64,000 nucleotides of DNA from Okapia johnstoni. Lineage: Eukaryota > Chordata > Mammalia > Artiodactyla > Giraffidae. The stretch covers positions 65,277,405-65,341,404 of the forward strand of contig CM044322.1 of assembly GCA_024291935.2 (NCBI GenBank), given 5' to 3'. The translations under genes were made by a program, and so were the position numbers. The notes beneath the pieces are model-generated. The model worked only from the letters and a program-made list of their open reading frames with translations. It made no database searches and had not been told where the DNA came from. Each line of letters starts with the position of its first letter. Position 1 is the stretch's first letter. This document shows positions 55,337 through 64,000 of the stretch, in pieces.

Positions 55337-56298
55337 TTCAGTTCAGTTCAGTTCAGTTGCTCAGTCGTGTGCGACTATTTGCGACCCCATGAACTTCAGC
55401 ATGTCAGGCCTCCCTGTCCATCACCAACTCCCGGAGTCCACCCAAACCCATGTCCATTGAGTCAGTGATGCCATCCAACCATCTCATCCTCTATCGTCCC
55501 CTTCTCCTCCTGCCCTCAATCTTTCTCAGCATCAGGGTCTTTTCCAATGAGTCAGCTCTTCTCATCAGGTGGCCAAAATATTGGAGTTTCAGCTTGAACA
55601 TCATTCCTTCCAATGAACACCCAGGACTGATCTCCTTTAGGATGGACTAGTTGGATCTCCTTGCAGTCCAAGGGACTCTCAAGAGTCTTTTCCAACACCA
55701 CAGTTCAAAAGCATCAATTTTTCAGTGTTCAGCTTTCTTTAAAGTCCAACTCTCACATCCATACATGACCACTGGAAAAACCATACCCTTGACTCAATGG
55801 ACCTTTGTTGGCAAAGTAATATCTCTGCTTTTTAATATGCTGTCTAGACTGGTCATAACTTTCCTTCCAAGGAGTAAGCGTCTTTTAATTTCATGGCTGC
55901 AATCACCATCTGAAGTGATTTTGGAACCCAGAGAAATAAAGTCAGCCACTGTTTCCACTGTTTCTCTGTCTATTTGCCATGAAGTGATGGGACTAGATGC
56001 TATGATCTTAGTTTTCTGTATGTTGAGCTTTAAGCCAACTTTTTCACTCTCCTCTTTTCACTTTCATCAAGAGGCTCTTTCGTTCCTCTTCACTTTCTGC
56101 CATAAGGGTGGTGTCATCTGCATAGCTGAGGTTATTGATCGGGCGGATGTTGGCAATTTGATCTCTGGTTCCTCTGCCTTTTCTAAAACCAGCTTGAACA
56201 TCTAGATGTTCATGGTTCACGTATTGCTGAAACCTGGCTTGGAGAATTTTAAGCATTACTTTACTAGCCTGTGAGATGAGTGCAATTGCGTGGTACTT
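55337..56298 (-). mobile_element. BovB LINE with an in-frame deletion in the reverse transcriptase
   Basis: 3' end with four TCAGT-type repeats (55338-55359), C-terminal region, then YADD (56113-56124, reading NNLSYADDTTLMAESEEE). At about 56139 the sequence jumps directly to the upstream block DVQAGFRKGRGTRDQIANIR. Compared with the copy at 26255-29683, about 335 bases of RT are missing, yet the frame 56044-56256 reads straight across the join. A shared TGAT at the break suggests deletion by short homology. Truncated at about 56298. Confidence 0.93.
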
Positions 56299-56671
56299 AA
56301 GCTCTTATTTTTTCTAGGAGAAACAAGGACAAAGTACATATTTGAAATTATCACAAACATCTTCTTAGATTGATGTTTAGAATATTTGAGACCAAAACAA
56401 GAAACATCACACTAATTCATATCCATTTTGTTGGACACTTTCTTTTGAATTTATGCTTTTGGGAAGGTTTAAATTCTTTAATGTTAACAGTTAATTTTAA
56501 CTTTTTCATTTTTTAGCTTAAGAGGATTCAGTATTGAGTAGACGCTAAATTTAATCTGTTTAAATAAAAATAAATAAACTCCTCAGGCTTGTACCATGGT
56601 ACAGTGTCTCTTGCTTTACCACTACAATTCTTACCTCGGTGTGTTCAAATATTTATGTACTTCATAGATAG
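56299..56671. other. No gene or repeat recognised
   Basis: AT-rich; no signal. Confidence 0.45.
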
Positions 56672-56808
56672 TGTTCAATCCCTGGGTCAGGAAGATGCCA
56701 TGGAAATGGCAACCCACTCTAGTATTCTTGCCTGAAAAATTCCATGGGCAGAGAAACCTAACAGGCTAGAGTTCATGGGGTTGTAAAGGGTTGAATATGA
56801 CTGAGCGT
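56672..56808 (+). mobile_element. Bov-tA SINE, 5'-truncated
   Basis: TTCAATCCCTGGGTCAGGAAG, CAACCCACTCTAGTATTCTTGCC, CATGGGCAGAGAAACC and GTTCATGGGGTTGTAAAGGG. The head before the B-box region is missing. Confidence 0.87.
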
Positions 56809-57072
56809 GCATGAAAGGCAAGGTTTCTCTTTAAAAACATTTTTCCCTATTCTTAGAGTAGAGAGACCCAAGATACTACCTTTTTATGGGGGGTGAGTTA
56901 TTGCACAATTATTTTATAGATAATTATAAATGCAAATTCCAGCCTATATATTTCTAGGCTATAAAATTTGAAGCACAATCCTGCTCACATGCAATGTATG
57001 TGTAAAAGACACAAGCTGATTATATGCCCATTATCTGTCTGATCAGTTTTCAAGCCTGATGTCTGTGTCATT

Positions 57073-57250
57073 GTTGTTCAGTTGCTAAGTCATGTCCAGC
57101 TATTTGCAACCCCATGGACTGCAGCACACCAGGCTTCCCTGTCCTTCACTATCTTCCAGATTTTTCTCACACTCATGTCCATTGAGTCAGTGATGCTACC
57201 TAACCACTTCATCTTCTGCCATCCTCCTCTGTGTCCTATCTGGCATCAAA
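57073..57250 (-). mobile_element. BovB LINE 3'-end fragment
   Basis: TTGTTCAGTTGCTAAGTCATG, CAGCACACCAGGCTTCCCTGTCC and CATGTCCATTGAGTCAGTGATGC are the BovB 3' end reversed. Truncated after about 180 bases; it is too short to contain any coding motif beyond the last codons. Confidence 0.88.
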
Positions 57251-58854
57251 TTTGATGTTTATCTTCAGAGAAAGAGCCTTGCCTTTAAAAACATTTTGTT
57301 TTGAAGAGAGAACGTACATTAATAATTCCCATCATTACTCAAATCTGCTATTATGGTGTTTTGCTATTTTTCCACATGTTCTGCATGTGTGCACACATAC
57401 AGTTGAAATTGTTTTCATTTTTTGAGATACTGCACTTTCTGATAGTCATACCACTGATTAAGAGACTACTAACCCCTTAATACTGTGTCTGTGCCCTCTT
57501 TATTTCAATAAGTTGTATCACCATTCTCTTAAATTTGAGTAGTCATTCTGAACTTCTTGTCTTTTATTCCATCCCTCTAATTATTGAATCTTATTGATCA
57601 TGTATCTTAAAAACAAGTGAATCTCTACCACCATTTCCTTAGGATGAAGATGTAAAATGAGACTTCAGCAGTTGTCTCAATTTAAGATAATGAACCATGC
57701 TATTGAAAACTGGTCAAATAATTGCTTTCATTTTCCAAAAAGATACAAAATACAGTTTCAGTGCTTTCTCATGAGACCCCTCAGGCCCATCAACCTTCCT
57801 CCATCCTAGATGAGAAAACAACTCATCAGAAAATTTTAGGGGGGTGTTTTACAAAAAGCTTTTCAATTACCATGGCTGTTTATTCTTGTGTTCCAACCCC
57901 TTATTCAGTCTCAAACCAAGAGGATTAGATTCAAGGAATCTTTATCAGAGTCTTAAGACAACTATTTAGATCAAACAACCCCATCTGAAAAAGTCTGTGT
58001 ATAGTTTTCTCCCAGGCTATTTCCTCAGGGAAGAATAATAAGAGACAGTCACTCTGACACTGAGTAACTATGATTGCCTTGATAGAAAATGGATTGCAAC
58101 CATGAGGTCTGTAGGGCATGGGTAGAGATATTCTGAATGTGCAAAACAGCTGTCCAAGGAAATGACCAGCCTGGAGCACCTGCCCCACAGACATTGGCTG
58201 CACCAGCTCTAGGTGATAGCAACACTAGTCAAGCAGGCCTATTTTGATCCCTTACTATTCTTTCCTTCATTCATCCAAAACCTGGGGGAGATATGACTGC
58301 CTCTACTTCCCCACTATTAGAGAATTTCCTGGACAAGAGAAATTAGGAAAATCAAGTGCTCATTTGGGTGAGATTGATATTTTGATATTGCTGTGACCTT
58401 TCTCATGTTGAATACGGTATTGTTATTTACCACCTTCAAGTGCTTGGGAAGATATAGGATCCAAGCAAGATGGGTTTTGGGATGAGGAAAAATATGACAA
58501 GAGCAAGCTTGAATATAAGGTGAAAAATAAATAAATTTGTTTCCTTCCAAACGATTGACTTTAGCTCATTCTGGTTATGTGAATTTCACCAGCAGTGTTT
58601 ACTGCAGTGGTCTACTTTAATAGTATGTTCACTTCAAATTTTCCCAGCTCTAAGAAAAAAAAATGACCTTACAGCAGTCCAAGTGATCATTTTTATATAT
58701 AAATATGTTTATGTCTGAGTCATCGTTAATATTGTTTGACTGTTTCCTTTAGCTTAAAGATAAATGATGAGATTCTTAACCTGGGTCTCCTTCCCTCTTT
58801 AGCCTCATCTTTTTCACTGTACCCACTTCCCAATTCATATTTCCTTTTCACCAA
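57251..58854. other. No gene recognised; less AT-rich patch at 57930-58550
   Basis: 1.6 kb without a recognisable transposon. The section 57930-58550 is less AT-rich and carries minus-strand frames of 90 and 77 codons, but they show no motif I know and no exon-like boundaries. It could be an old LTR, a decayed pseudogene or ordinary DNA. Confidence 0.35.
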
Positions 58855-59045
58855 AAGCTGACATTTTTTATAGAAATATAACTGACATATAACACTGTGC
58901 AAGTTTAAGATATACAACATGTTTAGTTGATACATTTATGTAGTGCAGTCTGATTACCACTGTAGCATTAGCTAACACTTCTTTCACATCACATGATTAT
59001 TTTGTGCACATATGGTCAGAGAAATTAAGATCTGATCTTTTCGTT
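58855..59045 (-). mobile_element. Old L1 (L1MA-type) 3'-UTR fragment
   Basis: GAAATATAACTGACATATAAC, TTTAAGATATACAACATGTTTAGTTGATAC, CTGATTACCACTGTAGCATTAGCTAACAC and TCACATCACATGATTATTTTG track the L1MA 3' UTR in reverse, which is shared by many mammals. Confidence 0.75.
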
Positions 59046-59265
59046 TTCTGATGTAGCCAGTCTTTTACAATTTCTTCTCCATGTGCAATATCTTTTTCTA
59101 ACACTCCCACTTGTTTATCTGGCCCACTTTTCCTCATGCCCCAGTTGCAGCTTGAATAACTCTTTTTGCATATTTCCCTAAAGACTTAAGATTGGATCAG
59201 ATGTTTATATTTATGAGACATGCTTCAAACGATATACTTTCACAATCAGAGCTCTTATAATAGCT

Positions 59266-60087
59266 TTGTGTGGTAATGTCAATTTTTGGTATCATTTAGT
59301 AGTCTGTAAGGGCACTGGGCTGGAAGAAACACAAGCTGGAATCAAGATTGCTGGGAGAAATATCAATAACCTCAGATATGTGGATGACACCACCCTTATG
59401 GCAGAAAGCGAAGAAGAACTAAAGAGCCTCTTGATGAAGGTGAAAGAGGAGAGTGAAAAAGTTGGCTTAAAGCTCAACGTTCAGAAAACTAAGATCATGG
59501 CATCTGGTCCCATCACTTCAAGGGAAATAGATGGGGAAACAGTGGAAACAGTGTCAGACTTTATTTTTTGGGGCTCCAGAATCACTGCAGATGGTGATTG
59601 CAGCCATGAAATTAAAAGACGCTTACTCCTCGGAAGGAAGGTTATGGCCAACCTAGATAGCATATTGAAAAGCAGAGACATTACTTTGCCAACAAAAGTC
59701 CGTCTAGTCAAGGCTATGGTTTTTCCAGTGGTCATGTATGGATGTGAGAGTTGGACGGTGAAGAAAGCTGAGCACCGTAGAATTGATGCTTTTGAACTGT
59801 GGTGTTGGAGAAGACTCTTGAGAGTCCCTTGGACTGCAAGGAGATCCAATCAATCCATCCTAAAAGAGATCAATCCTGGGTGTTCATTGGAAGGACTGAT
59901 GTTGAAGCTGAAACTCCAATACTTTGGCCACCTCATGAGAAGAGTTGACTCATTGGAAAAGACCCTAATGCTGGGTAGGATTGGGGGCGGGAGGAGAAGG
60001 GGACGACAGAGGATGAGATGGTTGGATGTCATCACCGACTCGATGGACATGGGTTTGGGTAGACTCCGGGAGTTGGTGATGGACTGA
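59266..60087 (+). pseudogene. BovB RT C-terminal remnant, 273-codon frame
   Basis: Longest open frame in the window. The first 17 or so codons are host flank. Then LEETQAGIKIAGRNINNL leads into YVDD (59377-59388) where other copies here have YADD, followed by EEELKSLLMKVKEE, a [15 protein letters not shown] block and [19 protein letters not shown]. It ends with a premature TGA after ELVMD; the sister copy at 15694-16156 continues another 14 residues ([14 protein letters not shown] and so on). It has no promoter and lacks the endonuclease and RT fingers, so a functional product is unlikely. Confidence 0.9.
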
Positions 60088-60170
60088 GAGGCCTGGCGTG
60101 CTGCAGTTCATGGGGTCGCAAAGAGTCGGACACGACTGAGCGACTGAACTGAACTGAACTGAAGGGGACT
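59308..60170 (+). mobile_element. BovB LINE 3' part with long open frame and target-site duplication
   Basis: Body 59317-60161: starts GGGCTGGAAGAAACACAAGC inside the RT domain and ends with ACTGA-type repeats (60142-60161). Nine-base flanks AAGGGCACT (59308-59316) and AAGGGGACT (60162-60170) differ at one base. Low divergence and a long open frame suggest a recent insertion. 5' truncation removed the endonuclease and most RT motifs. Confidence 0.93.
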
Positions 60171-60352
60171 TCTCTGGTCAACTACTGATGCAAAGGGATT
60201 GTGGTTTCTCTAATGTCTGTCATAGGCCATTGCAGTGACATTTAATATATTTCTGAATGACTGTTTGAATGGAAGATGAAAAAATCTGAAACAGCAGAAT
60301 CATGTAGACAGCTTGATATTGTCCTGCCAATAAGTTTATCAGGCACAGTGGC

Positions 60353-60728
60353 AGACTATCTTTCTTTTTTAATGTTTTATTTTGTATTGGGATATAGCTC
60401 ATTAACAATGTTGTGATAATTTCAGTTGAACAGCAAAGGGATTCAGCCATATATTTATATTAATGCATGTATCCATTCTCCCCCTAGTTCCCCTCCCATC
60501 CAGGCTCTCACACGACACTGAGCAGAATTCCATCTGCTATACATTAGGATCTTGTTGGTTACCCAGTTTTGAATATAGCAATGTATATCCGTTCATCCAA
60601 ACTCCCTATCCCTTCCCCAATCCTTCCACCTGCTTACCCACCTCTAGCAACCATAAGTTCATTCTCTGTGTTGCTGAGTCTGTTTCTGTTTTGTAAGTTC
60701 ATTTGTATCATTTTTTTTAGACTATCTT
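60353..60728 (-). mobile_element. L1 3' end with perfect target-site duplication
   Basis: Body 60363-60718: TTTTTTAATGTTTTATTTTG, GTTGAACAGCAAAGGGATTC, CCCCTCCCATCCAGGCTCTC, CATTAGGATCTTGTTGGTTACCC and CTGAGTCTGTTTCTGTTTTG are L1 3' UTR in reverse. Perfect 10-bp repeats AGACTATCTT lie at 60353-60362 and 60719-60728. Confidence 0.93.
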
Positions 60729-61914
60729 ATGTTTTTAAGAATGTTTTTGGCTTCATTGTGTCTCAATTAAATATAAACATACTAAAGGAGAAACATTAGT
60801 ATGCATTGTCTCTGGAAGCCTCACAAAGGCAGATATGTTGTCTTTATTGCAATGGAAAAGTTACTCTGTCATTAGAGATAATAGAAAAATAGGAAAAGGT
60901 GATAAGATAGCTGAAAATGAAGCAAATAAAAAAAACTTTGTCAAGGAAGCCTAACTTAATAATGTATTTTATGGGTATTTATAGAAATTTCGCACGATAT
61001 TTTTTCTTCTTTCACTCCTTTGTGGGCTTGTGTGTAAGTTAGTCCCTGCTAATTGCACCTTCTGTAGTCTTGACTCTTCACTGAGGTCAGCCTTTAGCAA
61101 GTTTACAATGGTCCCTTTGTTAACTAAAGATCAGAGATTTAGCAATCTTGGTGCATTACTCTTTTAATGTAATGTAATGATGCTTATTATTGTGGCTTTC
61201 TTAGTTAATATCTAAAGACAGGTCTTTGACAATCATACTAACCTCTCTCATTTAAAAGGCAAGATTAGATTACTCCATTTGCCTTAGTTCACAACACACG
61301 GCCATTAGGCTTCTTAATGGATTTGGAAAACTCAATAATTCCTTGCTCAGATTAGATTTTATTAGATTTGGATGTCTTTTGTACTAACTTTTAAAGAGCT
61401 GTAGACGGTATAATCAGATTAAAGTCCCAGACTCAATGGCTTACAATATATTATAACATTTTTATTGGCTCTTCACAAGCACCTAAAGTCACATTGAGAG
61501 CAATATGGTACTGAGACTTCACAAAATTAAATTCAGAAGGTGAAAAATTGTCATATCCTTACATTGTAGAGTTATTTTTTCCTTTTCAGGACATTTCTTT
61601 GTTTTCACATACTCTTATAATTATCAGGAAGAAGAAGACATGTGTTGTTTATAAAATAATAATAAAAAGGTTATATGTATCTTACATATGTTATCTATTA
61701 CATAAAATAAGAAAAGTTAGTATGTAAAATAGAGAAATTGCTTCTCATTTTGTACATAGCTTTTATGATGCATATAGGGTATTTAAGTGCCATATCAGTG
61801 CTATCATAATTGAAACCTACATCTTTGATTAAATTACCAGGAAATAAAAGCCATGCATTACAAAAATTTTCCTATATACTGACTACAGAGACAATGGCAT
61901 TTTAAATACATGTT
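60729..61914. other. No gene or repeat recognised
   Basis: 1.2 kb of AT-rich single-copy-looking DNA. Confidence 0.45.
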
Positions 61915-62665
61915 TTACAATAAATGCCAGAGAGGATGTGGAGAGAAGGGAACCCTCTTACACTGTTAGTGGGAATGTAAATTGGTATAGCCACTATGGA
62001 GAATAGTATGGAGGTACCTTTAAAAACTAAAAATATAGCTACCATTTGACCCAGCAATCTCATTCTTGAGCATATAATCAGAGAAAAACATATCTGAAAG
62101 GATATATGCACCCTGATGTTCATTGCAACACTGTTTACAATAGTGAAGACATGGCAACAACCTATATGTCCATCAACAGAGGAATAGATAAAGATGTGGT
62201 ACATATATGCAATGGAATATTATCAGCCATTAAAAAGAATGAAACAATTTCATTTGCAGCAATATGGATAGACCTAGAGAGTGTCATATTGAGTGAAGTA
62301 AGTCAGAGAAGGAGAAATATTGTATGATATCCCTTATATGTGGAATCTAAAAAGTAATGATACAAATGAACTTACAGAATAGAAACAGCCTCACAGACAG
62401 AGAGAACTAACTTATGGCTGCCAGCGAGGTGGCAGGGGGAGGAATAGTTAGGAAGTTTTGGATGGACATGTGCACACTGCTATATTTAAAATGGGTAACC
62501 AACAAGGACTTGCTGTATAGCACATGGAACTCTGCTCAATGTTTTGTGGCAGCCAGGATGGGAGGGAAGTTTGGGGGTGAATGGATACATATATATGTAT
62601 GGCTGTGTCCTTTTGCTGTTCACCTGAAACTGTCACAACAAAATAAAGGTTCAAAAGGGGGAAAA
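61915..62665 (+). mobile_element. L1 LINE 3' end
   Basis: ATGCCAGAGAGGATGTGGAG, TTTGACCCAGCAATCTCATTC, CACTGTTTACAATAGTGAAGACATGG, GGTACATATATGCAATGG, ATCCCTTATATGTGGAATC and a 3' UTR to CAACAAAATAAAGG. About 750 bases, 5'-truncated and with several stops. Short frames such as 62106-62327 are ORF2 remnants. Confidence 0.92.
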
Positions 62666-62964
62666 AGAAGAAATAGTCAGGAAAACAAATACAACTATTT
62701 TAGTAGCTCACTTTACTTCTTATAGTAAAGTTTTCTTGAAAATGAAGATTAGAGTTCAGTAAGTGACAAAGACAACACAATAAAATCAACATCAATAATA
62801 ATTTTAAACATATAAAGCAAATGCTATATCTTAACTGTGTTTAACTCATTAAAAGTAATATGTCATTGTAACATTGAAAGACTTTGAATCTGTATACATT
62901 TAAGAAATATCTTTATCAAATTCTTTTTTTCATTCTTATGGTATTTAATTTTTCATCTTGTATT

Positions 62965-63125
62965 TCTAAAATTAATTTTTATTGGAATATAGTTGATTTA
63001 CAGTGCTGTAAATGTTACTTCTGTTGTACAGCAAAGTGAATCAGTTATACATGTAGACTTCCTTTTCTATACAATAGGTCCTTTTTAGTTATCTATTTCA
63101 TATATAGTCATCCTGTGTATGTGTC
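62965..63125 (-). mobile_element. L1 3'-UTR fragment
   Basis: TTTTTATTGGAATATAGTTGATTTACAGTGCTG, TTCTGTTGTACAGCAAAGTGAATCAG and CTATACAATAGGTCC are the L1 3' end in reverse. Opposite in strand to the preceding L1, about 300 bases away. Confidence 0.85.
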
Positions 63126-63665
63126 AGACTCAACCACCCCAGTGTAAAATGAACATTCCTATAGCATATGTGTCTCACAGGGTCCATTGTCTCCTGGGAA
63201 TAGTTCCTTTAGGGCTTGCATTTCTTTACTGTCAACTTAACTTTGATTCTTTAGGAGTTTGGCTGATCATCTTTGCATAAGTTTCACTTGAACCATAAAC
63301 ATCTGATGTGCTTAATTTCCTGGGTGTTACATTTGGAACTGTCTGCCTTTTTGTCCTTGCTGGGGGGCAAGCACTGGAGTGAGAGGGAGGGCAGATGAGG
63401 CTGGATGAAGTTGGGTCATACTGCAAACACTCCGGGAGAAAGTGTCCAACGGTCCCAGATCCAGTCAATTTATCTCAAATTAAAACCCCCTGACCTGTTC
63501 CCTAATATGGTAGTTCTTGTCACCTCAAGTCTTATAAACATTTGAATTTTTCTAGTTTATCTGGGTAACTACTTTCTCCTTCTATAATCTGAAAATATGA
63601 CCTTTTTGTTACATCCCATGCATGTCTCTTTGAATAGAGTATAAATGATCCCAACTATAAAATAG
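63126..63665. other. No gene or repeat recognised
   Basis: Less AT-rich in part (63340-63470, GGGGGCAAGCACTGGAGTGAG). Two minus-strand frames show no known motif. Confidence 0.4.
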
Positions 63666-63876
63666 GTTGATTCCCTGATGGCTCAGATGGTAAAGAATCC
63701 ACCTGCAGTGCAATAGACCTGGGTTCAATGCCTGAGTTGGGAAGATCCCCTGTGTGAGGGCATGGCAACCCACTCCAGTATTCTTGCCTGGAGAATCCCC
63801 ATGGACAGAGGTACCTGGTGGGCTACAGTCCATAGGGTCGCAAAGAATCAGACATGACTGAGCAACTAAGGAGCAT
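63666..63876 (+). mobile_element. Bov-tA SINE
   Basis: Complete plus-strand copy: GATTCCCTGATGGCTCAGATGG, GGGTTCAATGCCTGAGTTGGG, GGCATGGCAACCCACTCCAG, GGGCTACAGTCCATAGGGTCG and AGACATGACTGAGCAACTAAG. Confidence 0.93.
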
Positions 63877-64000
63877 AAAATATGTTAAATGAACGTTTTG
63901 TGTGACAGTTGATCATAGTCAACTTATTTAGTAGTTTTTCTCACGACTAAGAACAGCAGGTCTCCTCTGATTTATACCCTGGGACCACACAAGTTGTTAT

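Noticed and set aside
57931..58550. Decayed retroviral or cellular pseudogene
   Set aside because: The base composition is slightly different and two minus frames exist, but I see no diagnostic motif, so no call is justified.
60162..60200. CHR-type SINE head (GGGGACTTCTCTGGT)
   Set aside because: Only about 15 bases match and nothing downstream follows that family. Part of the match is the BovB target-site duplication.
1..64000. Host protein-coding genes
   Set aside because: No frame shows a recognisable host protein domain, and none is long enough to stand alone. The longest (273, 197, 195, 184, 166, 163 and 157 codons) all lie on or antisense to BovB, wholly or in large part.

Overview
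This window looks like AT-rich, intergenic (or deep intronic) nuclear DNA from a ruminant. The diagnostic signals are many Bov-tA / Bov-A2 SINEs (tRNA-Glu-derived head plus a BovB-related tail, or dimers of the tail unit), RTE-type BovB LINE copies whose 3' ends carry repeated ACTGA tails, artiodactyl-type L1 3' ends, and a foldback that resembles the ruminant mariner MITE. Cattle, sheep, goat and deer cannot be told apart from this sequence alone. I found no host protein-coding gene, no functional tRNA or rRNA gene, no CRISPR array and no prokaryotic feature. Every protein-like reading frame I can explain is a decayed piece of a LINE.

Layout. 0-10 kb: SINEs, an L2 fragment, two probable endogenous-retrovirus LTR fragments and a 1.9 kb 5'-truncated BovB. 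10-14 kb: a very old L1 in two oppositely oriented halves. 14-22 kb: SINEs, two short BovB 3' ends and an L2 split by a SINE. 22-26 kb: a 1.4 kb L1 3' end and an old L1 endonuclease fragment. 26-30 kb: a nearly full-length BovB on the minus strand, followed by a SINE that was itself split by an L1 insertion. 30-35 kb: repeat-poor sequence with a MIR, a 5'-inverted L1 and a mariner-like foldback. 35-38.5 kb: an old L1 carrying three younger insertions. 38.5-47 kb: a MIR, a 5'-inverted BovB and a three-part BovB composite (minus, plus, minus) that includes a CpG-rich array of five 29-bp units. 47-53 kb: mostly single-copy DNA with a (GT)25 microsatellite. 53-64 kb: SINEs, three BovB copies and L1 3' ends, including a Bov-A2 flanked by an unusual 76-bp direct duplication.

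How the parts relate. BovB and L1 encode the endonuclease and reverse transcriptase used for target-primed insertion. The SINEs are non-autonomous passengers; BovB is the presumed helper because they share its 3' tail. No copy here has an intact full-length open reading frame, so all look immobile. The interest of the window lies in insertion mechanics: two 5' inversions supported by target-site duplications, nested insertions that give a relative chronology, a candidate very long target duplication, and two different BovB 5' leaders close together. I did not find a convincing new biological system. Family names come from recognising consensus sequence by eye, and element edges are usually good to about 5-20 bases unless a target-site duplication is stated.
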